A stretch of 64,000 nt of DNA from Bacteroidota bacterium (GCA_005882315.1 VBAR01000001.1:1065736-1129735); one strand, 5' to 3'. Shown: positions 54,973 to 63,412, numbered from the stretch's first letter. The notes: generated from the letters alone by a model not told the origin. A program made the numbers and translations.

Positions 54973-57006
54973 TTGAAACTGCTACCGGGAATAATATTTA
55001 TCCTGCTTGCTGTATTTGTCTTATTAAGTTTTGGCAAAACAAGCAATGAACTATCTTACTATACCTATGCTTCGGCAGATTTTGAGAATGTAACATCCAC
55101 TCCTTCTTCCAAAAAAATAATCAGTTGTGCCCCCGGAAAAACTAAAATGAATGATGCAGAAAAGATGCTGCATAAAAAGAAACAATTCTTCCCTACGCCA
55201 CCGGGTACAGAAGAAATTCTTACAAATGATAACCGGCAATCAGCAGGTGTTTTACAAAATGGAATTCTTACTATAAGTCTTGAAGCAAGAGAAGGAATGT
55301 GGTTTCCAGAAACACATGAAGGAGAAGGAATAAAAGTTTATGCCTTTGCAGAAAAAGGAAAGCCTTTACAATTACCGGGGCCACAAATTCGTGTACCTGA
55401 AGGAACGATCATTAAAGCAACCATTCACAATAAACTGGATACTGTAATGACGTTACATGGCTTTTGTTCAAGGCCTGCTGTTGCTGGTGATAGTATCCTG
55501 ATCAAGCCCGGTGAAACATTTGAAACATCATTTAAAGCAGGACAACCTGGAACTTATTTTTACCGTGCATCTGCCAGTAGTGAGATCAATTTTTTCGGAC
55601 TTCCGCTTCCTCATTTTACCGACAGCCAATTATTCGGTGCTTTTATTATTGACCCTGCCGGTAAAAAATCAGATCCGAAAGAAAGGATCATGATGATCAG
55701 CTTATGGAATAACAATATAAAATTCGATACAACCATGCATGAGCAAGCGGCTATTAATGGTCGTACATGGCCATTTACAGAACGGCTTACTTATAAACAA
55801 GGAGAAGAAGTAAATTGGAAAGTCATCAATGCAAGTAACCAGCAACACCCGATGCACCTGCATGGTTTTTATTATACAGTAACCAGTCATGGTAATATAT
55901 ATAAAGATTCCGCTTCCGATAAAGAAACCATTCATAAAGCAGTAACCGAATTGTTGAACCCCGGTGAAACCATGTCATTGAGTTGGGTGCCTGAAAAACC
56001 AGGCGGCTGGTTGTTTCATTGTCATACCATATTTCATATACTACCCGAATCATTCCTTCGAAAAAAACCTAAGATGGAAGAAATGGATCCAAAAGATCTG
56101 CATGCCCATGTAACGGAAGGAATGGGTGGATTGATCATGGGATTGCAAATTTTACCATCAGAAAAAAACTGGAAGCTTATAAAATTTAAAAATGTTAAAG
56201 AACGTAATCTCACACTGATAGTAAAAGAAAAACCTAACTGGTATGATTCTGCTACTGGTAATGGGTTCATTTTATTAGAAGGAAATCAAATATCGGATGA
56301 TAATGTAAATATTCCGGGCCCGAACATCGTATTGAACCGTGACGAACCTGTGTCAATAAAAGTGATCAATAAATTAAAAGAAGCAACTACTGTTCACTGG
56401 CATGGATTGGAAATTGATAGTTATTTTGATGGTGTATCCGGTTGGGGTAATTATAAAACAATGCTTGCCCCGATCATTCAACCCGGTGATTCATTTGTTG
56501 TGCATATGCGACCGCCACGTTCAGGTACTTTTATTTATCATACCCATATGCACAACCAGCAGTTATTTGCCGGTATGTATGGCGCATTGATCGTAAAAGA
56601 CCCGGAGATAAGTTATGAAAGTGAAAAAAATAAAGTGATCATATTCGGTGAAAATAATTTTGGTGCCATATTTATTAATGGGAAAAAACAACCGGATACT
56701 CTCTATATAAAAAAAAGGATAAACTATCATTTAAGAATGATAAATATTACTGCGGGCTGGGCTGATATCGAAACTTCAATTCTGTATAATGATAAGCCTG
56801 TGAAATGGAAACCACTTGCAAAAGATGGAGCTGATCTGCCGATCTATCAGCAAATAATTAAACCGGCAACAAAGCAATCGGTTTCTGTAGGACAGACACT
56901 TGATTTTGCGTTTACTCCCGAAGAGCCCGGCGATTATTTGCTGCAGGTAACTTCAATGTATGGATCTCTAACACCAATTAATATGGTGATGCGGGTGAAA
57001 GAATAA
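54973..57006 (+). CDS. Multicopper oxidase with reordered copper-binding domains
   Basis: A 677-residue exported protein. The start is TTG, with a signal anchor (KLLPGIIFILLAVFVLLSFG). Four copper blocks are visible in an unusual order: HPMHLHG (292-298) and HCHTIFH (349-355), which are normally the last two, come before HWHG (475-478) and HTHMH (523-527), normally the first two. In front of them, at about 130-200, lies a cupredoxin domain that keeps the PGPQIRVPEGT opening but has only LHG and YRAS where HWHG and H-x-H should be. All ligands for T1 and the trinuclear cluster are thus present. It could oxidise copper, phenols or other reductants in the periplasm. Confidence 0.88.
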   Translation: MKLLPGIIFILLAVFVLLSFGKTSNELSYYTYASADFENVTSTPSSKKIISCAPGKTKMNDAEKMLHKKKQFFPTPPGTEEILTNDNRQSAGVLQNGILTISLEAREGMWFPETHEGEGIKVYAFAEKGKPLQLPGPQIRVPEGTIIKATIHNKLDTVMTLHGFCSRPAVAGDSILIKPGETFETSFKAGQPGTYFYRASASSEINFFGLPLPHFTDSQLFGAFIIDPAGKKSDPKERIMMISLWNNNIKFDTTMHEQAAINGRTWPFTERLTYKQGEEVNWKVINASNQQHPMHLHGFYYTVTSHGNIYKDSASDKETIHKAVTELLNPGETMSLSWVPEKPGGWLFHCHTIFHILPESFLRKKPKMEEMDPKDLHAHVTEGMGGLIMGLQILPSEKNWKLIKFKNVKERNLTLIVKEKPNWYDSATGNGFILLEGNQISDDNVNIPGPNIVLNRDEPVSIKVINKLKEATTVHWHGLEIDSYFDGVSGWGNYKTMLAPIIQPGDSFVVHMRPPRSGTFIYHTHMHNQQLFAGMYGALIVKDPEISYESEKNKVIIFGENNFGAIFINGKKQPDTLYIKKRINYHLRMINITAGWADIETSILYNDKPVKWKPLAKDGADLPIYQQIIKPATKQSVSVGQTLDFAFTPEEPGDYLLQVTSMYGSLTPINMVMRVKE

Positions 57007-57140
57007 CCAGGATTACTTAATTATTTCTTCCAGTTGTTTTATAATGCCGCTATTCAAATAAACTATCAACCGATTTTGAAATGTTTTGAGAAAGGACAAT
57101 GATTGGCAGAAAGAATACTATTGAAAAAAATTTCTTCATT

Positions 57141-58028
57141 TTATTTTTCTTTCACTGCTTCCCATCCTTCTTTTATTTTGCTCCAGGTAAACCCGGTGTA
57201 AACAAGTTTTACTGTACCATCTTTTTGTATTGTAAACAGGAATTTTGTTTCCCGGCCATAATGTTCAAAAGTATTGTTACCTGAATATTCAAGCGGGTAG
57301 CCACCATTGATACTGCTTTCAGCTTTGATCCAGAGCATGCCGTCTTTTTTATATAGCTCTTCTGATTTACCATCTGCTTTTTTGTAAGTTCCTGCGAGCC
57401 TGTCAATCACTGTTGCATCAGCCGGTAGTTTTTCCATCATCGTTACATTGAATAAAACCTGCTTGCCGCCATCATCATCATTTTTAATATCCAGCACTCT
57501 TCTTTTAGCTGCAGGTGAAGATGCAGATGGATCTTTCCCGATATGTTTATCACCATTGAAATAAAGCTGTGTGATCAGGGTTTGATAACCAGCTGCTGAA
57601 ATAAGCAAATGAAAATGCGCAGGCCGTATGGAACCATTACCTACATCGTAAGGCACGGGTAATATTGTTTTGAAACTGTAACTTCCTTTTTCATCACAAT
57701 AAGTTTTTGCCCTGTATTTAAATGCAGGCGAATCGTTATCATATACACCATCGGCACTACAATGCCAGAGTTCAACACAGGCGCCATTCAATGCAGTTTT
57801 ACAATCCTTATGTTTTACCTGGCCCATTAATATTACCAGTTGTCCTTTATCCTTTTTTATACGCATATCACTGCGAACAGGTGCATCGGGGCGGTAGTAG
57901 GGCCCGAGTATATCAGTTGTGGTTTCGCAATCTCCCTCATAGTTTGTTCCGTTGAAGCGGATAAACCCTGCTGCGCTTACGGCCATTGCGGTGAGTGCGG
58001 TGTCTTTAATAAATGTTCGACGTTGCAT
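57141..58028 (-). CDS. Intradiol ring-cleavage dioxygenase-like protein, exported
   Basis: A 295-residue protein with a twin-arginine-like leader (MQRRTFIKDTALTAMAVSAAG). The non-haem iron ligands of intradiol dioxygenases are in place: Tyr96 (ADGVYD), Tyr127 (PVPYDVG), His138 and His140 (RPAHFHLLI), after the conserved DILGPYYRPDAP. Such enzymes open catechol-type rings by O2. Its N-terminus shares the MQRRTF leader with the M20 amidase. About 80 residues follow the usual domain end (KADGKSEELYKKDGMLWIK), a beta-rich extension with no assigned role. It converges with the multicopper oxidase gene. Confidence 0.87.
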   Translation of the reverse strand: MQRRTFIKDTALTAMAVSAAGFIRFNGTNYEGDCETTTDILGPYYRPDAPVRSDMRIKKDKGQLVILMGQVKHKDCKTALNGACVELWHCSADGVYDNDSPAFKYRAKTYCDEKGSYSFKTILPVPYDVGNGSIRPAHFHLLISAAGYQTLITQLYFNGDKHIGKDPSASSPAAKRRVLDIKNDDDGGKQVLFNVTMMEKLPADATVIDRLAGTYKKADGKSEELYKKDGMLWIKAESSINGGYPLEYSGNNTFEHYGRETKFLFTIQKDGTVKLVYTGFTWSKIKEGWEAVKEK

Positions 58029-58111
58029 AAAAATCTTTTAGCTGGTAAAGAAATGTTTCAGAATGATCCTGAGTAATAAGGTGTCAAAGGGTTATTGAAT
58101 GTACAAATAAT

Positions 58112-58855
58112 TTATTCGAGGTGATATTCTTTTTTCAAAACCTGCAGGAGGTTAACAGCCTGTTTAAATATTTTTTTAGCTTCTCTTCTATATCCTTTAT
58201 TTATATTAATTACTGAAACGATCCTGTAATTAAACTCATTTAAAGAGTTTTTATAACCTGGTTCTAATGGCGGGCTAAGATTGGTGCGGAGAGCAATGTT
58301 TTCGGCATCAGAAAATTTTAATAACTCTATGCCAGTTAAAATTTTGGGAGCCATTTCTCTTTCAATATTAACTATACTTTGCTCCTGTTCATCTAACCGC
58401 ACCAATGAACGCACAGCAGCATCATATTTAAGCAAACTGTCGATGCTGGGACGGCTTCTTATCAGGCGAAGGCCTCCTGAATTTTTTAATTGCTGCAATG
58501 TTCCATCACTGGGTGTAAGTTGAAAAAGGTTGATCCTGGGAATAGTAACAGCCAAATAATAAATCTCTTTTGTAAAGTGTGAAGCCGAATCGCTGTTTAA
58601 TAAAAATAGTAAGGAATCAAGTCTTTCTTGCCGGATAATTCTACCTCCAATAAGTTCATTGATCCGTGTGGTGTCCGTTTCAATGTCCCGTATCAATGAT
58701 TTAATAAATTGTTTTTCCCGTTGGTGTTCGATCATGTGCTCTCTTTGATTTTCGGCAAGAAATCCGCAGAACACAGCAAGGAACAACATAAGAAACTCCC
58801 AGAAATAATGGGTCCATTTTTTTCTTTCGGTGTGAGTGTGGGCATGTACTTCCAT
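58112..58855 (-). CDS. MEVH family protein, copy 26
   Basis: 247 residues; last gene of cluster VI. Start MEVHAHTHTERKKW with Glu before RKKW, a feature also of copies 27 and 28. Linker ENQREHMIEHQREKQFI; early body LIRDIETDTTRINELI. Central motif TLQQLKNSGGLRLIRSRPSI. A variant NPP block (RTNLSPPLEPGYKNSL) follows. The tail is KKEYHLE. Body most like copy 29 in the same cluster (both with an F-x-P-x-DGT-x-QQLK region). Confidence 0.87.
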   Translation of the reverse strand: MEVHAHTHTERKKWTHYFWEFLMLFLAVFCGFLAENQREHMIEHQREKQFIKSLIRDIETDTTRINELIGGRIIRQERLDSLLFLLNSDSASHFTKEIYYLAVTIPRINLFQLTPSDGTLQQLKNSGGLRLIRSRPSIDSLLKYDAAVRSLVRLDEQEQSIVNIEREMAPKILTGIELLKFSDAENIALRTNLSPPLEPGYKNSLNEFNYRIVSVININKGYRREAKKIFKQAVNLLQVLKKEYHLE

Positions 58856-58866
58856 AAAAAATTATT

Positions 58867-59616
58867 TTACTCCATGTGATATTCCTTTTTCAAAATTGTA
58901 AGCAATTCGATTGCTAACTTTTTTAATTGTCCCAAATGACGATCAGCCTGATATTTATATATACCAGATTCAAACTTCAACCAGCCGGTATACTGATTCA
59001 TTAATCCCGGTTCATTATTGATAGGGATATTAGTGAGGCGTAAAACAGAGTCTCTTGGTTTTACAATTGGTCCACCAAGCATCTTTTCGGATATATACAT
59101 GTCAAAAACTTTAAAATGCAGGTCTTCCATTTTTGAAAATTCAACTTTCGATAAACTGTACTCCTTTTCCAGTTGACGGTTTTGTCTATCATATTCACTT
59201 ATTTTGTAAGCCAGCTTATTTCCCATTATCCGCAAATTCCCTGAACTCCTGAGTTGTTCGATCGTTGTATTGTTGGAAGAAAAATATTCAACATTGGTAA
59301 CAAATGAACTATAATAATATAGCATCCCATTGGTTAGACCTGGCTTATACTCTCCTTTAACCAGCAGGCAAAAAGTATCTAGTTTATGGGATACGTACTT
59401 AAGATTGCGTGACAAATCATTTAACTGGATGGTGTCCTTTTTTAATTCATCATAAAGATTGGCTGCATATATTTTTGCCCGCTGATGTTCTACCAAATGC
59501 TCCCGCTGATTTTCCACAAGAAAACCAGCACTGACGGCAAGAAACAACATAAAGAATTCCCAGAAATAATGTGTCCATTTTTTTCTTTCGGTATGTGCAT
59601 GGTGGTGTACTTCCAT
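58867..59616 (-). CDS. MEVH family protein, copy 27
   Basis: 249 residues, sister of copy 28. Both read MEVHHHxHTERKKW, FFMLFLAVSAGFLVEN and EHxRAKxYAANLY. Here the central motif is TIEQLRSSGNLRIMGNKLAY and the tail KKEYHME, the only one ending in Met-Glu. The body has NGMLYYYSSFVTNVEYFSSN, also matched in copy 28. Seven bases after copy 28. Confidence 0.87.
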   Translation of the reverse strand: MEVHHHAHTERKKWTHYFWEFFMLFLAVSAGFLVENQREHLVEHQRAKIYAANLYDELKKDTIQLNDLSRNLKYVSHKLDTFCLLVKGEYKPGLTNGMLYYYSSFVTNVEYFSSNNTTIEQLRSSGNLRIMGNKLAYKISEYDRQNRQLEKEYSLSKVEFSKMEDLHFKVFDMYISEKMLGGPIVKPRDSVLRLTNIPINNEPGLMNQYTGWLKFESGIYKYQADRHLGQLKKLAIELLTILKKEYHME

Positions 59617-59623
59617 AAATTTT

Positions 59624-60373
59624 TTATTCCAGATGATATTCTTTTTTTAATGCGATTATCAATAGGCTGGCGATTTTATTTAAAGGCATTAGATGTTCGT
59701 TGATACTGTTTCGCCACCACTGACCTTCCATTCTTACCCAACCCATGAGTTCTTTCATAAGCCGCGGATCATCGTTAAGCAGTGGTGGATCTAACTGGAA
59801 TACTGAATCCCTGAATTTTTCGTCTCTGTGACGTGAAAAAAGATCGGCAGCAATATTTCCATCAAAGATCTTAAGACTTAAACCAATAATTGTTTCAAAC
59901 TCAGTTCTAAAAAAAGTGTAATCAGATTCCAGCATCCTCAATTTCTTGTCATAATAACTTATTTTTAATGCAATGTCTGTCGGCAATATCCTTATATTAC
60001 CCGAGCTTTTCAATTGCTCCAGTGTGGAGCTGCTTGATGAAAAGTAACCAGTTATACCAAGAACACTGGAGAAATAATAAAGTTTACCATTAGTTGTTCC
60101 TCCCTCGTTTTCAGTATACAACTTGCGGAGTGTGTCATACCTTTTTGAAAGAGTCAATGTCCAACTCATCAGGTGGCTTAACTCAGCCGTGTCTTCTTTA
60201 AGTTCTTTATATAAATTAGCGGCATATACTTTTGCCCGTTTATGTTCTACATAATGCTCCCGCTGATTTTCTACCAGGAACCCGGCACTAACAGCAAGAA
60301 ACAACATAAAGAACTCCCAAAAATAATGTGTCCATTTTTTTCTTTCGGTGTGTGAGTGGTGGTGTACTTCCAT
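59624..60373 (-). CDS. MEVH family protein, copy 28
   Basis: 249 residues, the same length as copy 27, with a matching region NGKLYYFSSVLGITGYFSSS. Central motif TLEQLKSSGNIRILPTDIAL, with the usual RLIRN replaced by RILPT. FRTEFETIIGLSLKIFDG is the IF-containing segment. The tail is KKEYHLE. The pair arose by tandem duplication within the cluster. Confidence 0.87.
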   Translation of the reverse strand: MEVHHHSHTERKKWTHYFWEFFMLFLAVSAGFLVENQREHYVEHKRAKVYAANLYKELKEDTAELSHLMSWTLTLSKRYDTLRKLYTENEGGTTNGKLYYFSSVLGITGYFSSSSSTLEQLKSSGNIRILPTDIALKISYYDKKLRMLESDYTFFRTEFETIIGLSLKIFDGNIAADLFSRHRDEKFRDSVFQLDPPLLNDDPRLMKELMGWVRMEGQWWRNSINEHLMPLNKIASLLIIALKKEYHLE

Positions 60374-60382
60374 AAAAGTATT

Positions 60383-61126
60383 TTATTCAAGATGATATTC
60401 CTCCTTTAGTATTTCCAATAAATTATTTGCTTGTCTCAAAAATACACGGGCATCTCTTCTTATTGCTTTATTGAGTGCTTTCATTGAATACATTCTGTAA
60501 TTCCAATGTTGCAATTCCTTTTGTGTAAAGGCCAATAATTTAGGGTCTCCGTTAAGGAGTCTTGATACATTATTATTTGAATCAAGCATTTGATCAAAGA
60601 TGCGTGCATCAAAAATATTTGGAGCAGTTTCACGGTAATCATTGATCAGCGTTTCTTCTAATTCGCCTTGCCTGGACAAAAATCGTATCGTTACATCATA
60701 CTTTGCAATGCTGTCCGCTACATGATGTTTGCGTATCAGTCGCAAACCGCCGGATTTTAATTGTTGTATAGTTCCATCGTTTGGTATAAAACGAATGATA
60801 TTAGTTCGGGCCGCAGTTACCGCAAAAAGATAAATATCCTTTGCGTAATTACCCGGTGAAGGGCTGTTTAATAAAAGTTCGAGGGAATCTAACCGGCTTT
60901 CTCTTACTGTACGATTGAATATAATAGTATTCAATCTTGCAGTGTCTGACTTTATATCATTCACCAGTGAATTGATAAACTGCCTCTCTCTGTTTTTTTC
61001 AATTTTATGCTCCAATTGGTATTCTGCCAAAAAACCGCAGAACACAGCAAGAAATAACATGATGAATTCCCAGAAGTAATGTGTCCATTTTTTTCTTGCA
61101 GTATGTGCATGGTGATGTACTTCCAT
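60383..61126 (-). CDS. MEVH family protein, copy 29
   Basis: 247 residues. Start MEVHHHAHTARKKW, helix with FIMLF in place of FLMLF, linker EHKIEKNRERQFI. Central motif TIQQLKSGGLRLIRKHHV, one residue shorter than the usual motif (K-S-G-G). The NPP-like block is reduced to RLLNGDPKLL after NIFDARIFDQM. The tail is KEEYHLE. Its ATG lies two bases beyond the stop of a 32-codon gene. Confidence 0.87.
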   Translation of the reverse strand: MEVHHHAHTARKKWTHYFWEFIMLFLAVFCGFLAEYQLEHKIEKNRERQFINSLVNDIKSDTARLNTIIFNRTVRESRLDSLELLLNSPSPGNYAKDIYLFAVTAARTNIIRFIPNDGTIQQLKSGGLRLIRKHHVADSIAKYDVTIRFLSRQGELEETLINDYRETAPNIFDARIFDQMLDSNNNVSRLLNGDPKLLAFTQKELQHWNYRMYSMKALNKAIRRDARVFLRQANNLLEILKEEYHLE

Positions 61127-61128
61127 TG

Positions 61129-61227
61129 CTAATCTTTTTTAAAATAGCTGTACAGGAATGCGGCGGCAAATCCTACAATGATATAAATGATCATCCGGAT
61201 GATCCTTCCTTTGGTTTGGGGATTCAT
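61129..61227 (-). CDS. Small single-helix membrane protein leading MEVH cluster VI
   Basis: A 32-codon frame, start ATG at 61227, product beginning MNPQTKGRIIRMIIYIIVGF and ending LYSYFKKD. Basic residues (K6, R8, R11), a hydrophobic helix at about 12-28 and a lysine tail make a good one-pass membrane protein. The stop lies two bases before the ATG of copy 29, so it is translationally coupled to the MEVH genes. I know no family for it. It is short, so chance remains possible, but the composition and placement argue for a real gene. Confidence 0.6.
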   Translation of the reverse strand: MNPQTKGRIIRMIIYIIVGFAAAFLYSYFKKD

Positions 61228-61257
61228 AAAAAATATTTTATAATGAAAGATAATAAA

Positions 61258-62847
61258 TCAAAAGCTTTTTAGCTCTGCTGTTCCGGGACCTTTTAATGAT
61301 TGGCCGCTGCGTGTACCTGTTTGTACCCCGTTTTCTAAAACCAGTTTTCCATTTACCAACACATATTTAAATCCGGCAGAGTATTGATGCGGGTTTTCAA
61401 ATGTTGCTTTATCACTTACCTCTGCTTCACTAAAAATAACAATATCAGCCGCGTAGCCTTCTTTCAGTAATCCACGATCTTTCAGTTGAAACTTTTGTGC
61501 AGCCAATGATGTCATTCTTCGTATTGCTTCCTCCAGTGTTATAATTTTTTCTTCTCTTACATATTTACCCAGCACCCTTGCATTTGTTCCATATGCTCTT
61601 GGATGCGGCATACTCTTTCCCGGCGTTGGTACACCAGCATCAGCGCCTACCATATTAAAAGGATATTTCATAATGAAGCGAACATCATCTTCATTCATGC
61701 CATGATAAACCATTTGTGCGCCACCGGCTTTCATCATATCCAGTATCGTTTCTGCTTCTTCTCTGGCTTTTGACTTTCTTCCTTTTAGTTTATTTATTTC
61801 TGAAATATTTTTCCCGTTCAGGGTTGTATCAGCAGCATGATTGGCTACAACAGCATAACTGTAATTCTTGTATTTATATTCTTTTAGCTGCGCCAGCATA
61901 TCATCAATAATTTTTTTATGCATAACAGGATCTGCAATTCTTGTTTTCAGCGAATCTTGTCCTCCCGCCATTGCCCAATCGGGTAATCGAACGCCGAGAT
62001 TTGTACTGCTTGCTGTATAAGGATATTGATCGATGGTAACATCGTATCCTTCTTTTCTTGCTGCTTCTATCAATGGCAATGTTTCTTTACTCCTTCCCCA
62101 GTTGGCACGATGACTTACTTTAAAATGCGATATCTGTACAGGAATATTTGCCTGCTTGCCAATATTGATCGCCTCGTTAATGGCATCCACCACTTTTGTT
62201 TCTTCATTGCGAATATGCGATGCATAAACGCCATTATATAAAGCTGCTGCTTTTGCAAGACCAATCACTTCTTCAGTATTACTATACATGCCGGGTAAAT
62301 AAATAAGGCCTGTCGATAAACCAACTGCTCCATCTTTCATAGCCTGCTGTACCAACTCTTCCATTTTCTTTTGTTCCCCAGGTGTGGCAAGCCGGTTATC
62401 AAGTCCCATTGCCTGCCTTCTTACCGTATTATGTCCTATAAGAGATGCTACATTTATAGAAGGTTTGAGGCTATCAATCCGCATAAAGAATTTTTTCAGA
62501 TCATCTGCTGAACCTCCACAATTGCCGGTAATAACTGTAGTAACTCCATCGTATATATAATTACCTGCTGCGGGATTTTCGAATATGCCACCTTCAATAT
62601 GTCCATGTACATCAATAAAACCTGGTGCTACTATCAATCCTTTTGCATCGATAGTTTTTGTGGCTGTTGCAGTTTGTAATTTTCCAATAGCAGCGATCTT
62701 TCCATCTTTTACAGCTATATCAGCATAATACCAGCTATTACCGGCGCCATCAATTATTTTTCCATTGCGGATAAGAAGATCATAGTTCGTTTGTGAATAG
62801 CTTTTAAAAAAAGCGAAAAGCAGCAGTAATGTAAAAATTGATTTCAT
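61258..62847 (-). CDS. N-acyl-D-amino-acid deacylase-type amidohydrolase, exported
   Basis: The ATG at 62847 (MKSIFTLLLLFAFFKSYSQT) gives a signal peptide; nine further upstream codons would overlap the preceding gene. The 529-residue product carries FIDVHGHIEGG (metal ligands), YASHIRNEETK, QISHFKVSHR and VGADAGVPTPG, with the closing GYAADIVIFSEAEVSDKATF. This is the D-aminoacylase branch of the amidohydrolase superfamily, which frees D-amino acids from N-acyl forms. Its C-terminus is shared with the gene at 19129. It lies four bases after the next gene upstream and 30 before the small membrane protein of cluster VI. Confidence 0.9.
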   Translation of the reverse strand: MKSIFTLLLLFAFFKSYSQTNYDLLIRNGKIIDGAGNSWYYADIAVKDGKIAAIGKLQTATATKTIDAKGLIVAPGFIDVHGHIEGGIFENPAAGNYIYDGVTTVITGNCGGSADDLKKFFMRIDSLKPSINVASLIGHNTVRRQAMGLDNRLATPGEQKKMEELVQQAMKDGAVGLSTGLIYLPGMYSNTEEVIGLAKAAALYNGVYASHIRNEETKVVDAINEAINIGKQANIPVQISHFKVSHRANWGRSKETLPLIEAARKEGYDVTIDQYPYTASSTNLGVRLPDWAMAGGQDSLKTRIADPVMHKKIIDDMLAQLKEYKYKNYSYAVVANHAADTTLNGKNISEINKLKGRKSKAREEAETILDMMKAGGAQMVYHGMNEDDVRFIMKYPFNMVGADAGVPTPGKSMPHPRAYGTNARVLGKYVREEKIITLEEAIRRMTSLAAQKFQLKDRGLLKEGYAADIVIFSEAEVSDKATFENPHQYSAGFKYVLVNGKLVLENGVQTGTRSGQSLKGPGTAELKSF

Positions 62848-62851
62848 GTTA

Positions 62852-63394
62852 TTAATCTTTAGCTCCTTTATCACCTATAAACCATTGCTCCTTGTTTTTA
62901 AATAAAACATTGAACGTAGTAAGTGAACCATAACAGCGGGTAATGTATTGCTGAATATTTACTTTCTCTTCATCATTGAGGGTTTTGCTGCTGTTGATAT
63001 TTTGTTCCAACACACGAAGTCTGTCTCGCAGCATTACGATCTTGTGAAAAAAATCTTCCATGGGAATTTCTTTTGGCTTCAGCGATTTATCCAATGGCTG
63101 CAACAGCATCGTTCCTCTTATCCATTTTTCTCCCAACGGAACTACTTCGCTTAGTCCTCCCCAAAGGCGCAAAATTTTCAGCAACGATTTTTCAACTTCG
63201 CTATGCGTTTCTATCTCTTCTGTTACATTTTCAGGAATGATCTCTTCCAGCTTATTATCTGTTTTATCTACTTCCTTAATACCATGATTGATAAATGATA
63301 TCAAATAACTGGCATACCGGATACCCACAATAACACCGGGTCCGAAATGAGTATGTTGCAGTCTTGTGCCTATACCAAGTGTAGTTTGCTCCAT
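62852..63394 (-). CDS. Conserved protein with N-terminal tudor/CarD-like domain
   Basis: 180 residues from the ATG at 63394 (MEQTTLGIGTRLQHTHFGPG). The frame extends to a TTG at 63415, but that codon overlaps a perfect promoter box, so it is unlikely. The first ~60 residues (RLQHTHFGPGVIVGI, then YLISFINHGIKEVD) resemble the small beta domain found at the end of UvrD helicases and in CarD-type proteins, which bind RNA polymerase or nucleic acid. The rest is helical (KIVMLRDRLRVLEQNINSSK). It may be a transcription- or repair-associated protein; I know the type only as a Bacteroidota hypothetical. Confidence 0.75.
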   Translation of the reverse strand: MEQTTLGIGTRLQHTHFGPGVIVGIRYASYLISFINHGIKEVDKTDNKLEEIIPENVTEEIETHSEVEKSLLKILRLWGGLSEVVPLGEKWIRGTMLLQPLDKSLKPKEIPMEDFFHKIVMLRDRLRVLEQNINSSKTLNDEEKVNIQQYITRCYGSLTTFNVLFKNKEQWFIGDKGAKD

Positions 63395-63412
63395 GGTTAA
63401 AATTTTTCTTAC

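Noticed and set aside
9878-61126. Near-identical ~110-base segments at ~750-base intervals, resembling an array of direct repeats or a giant repeat locus
   Set aside because: They are the conserved start regions of the MEVH genes, in frame and followed by coding sequence. Intervals are too long and variable for CRISPR, and there is no cas gene.
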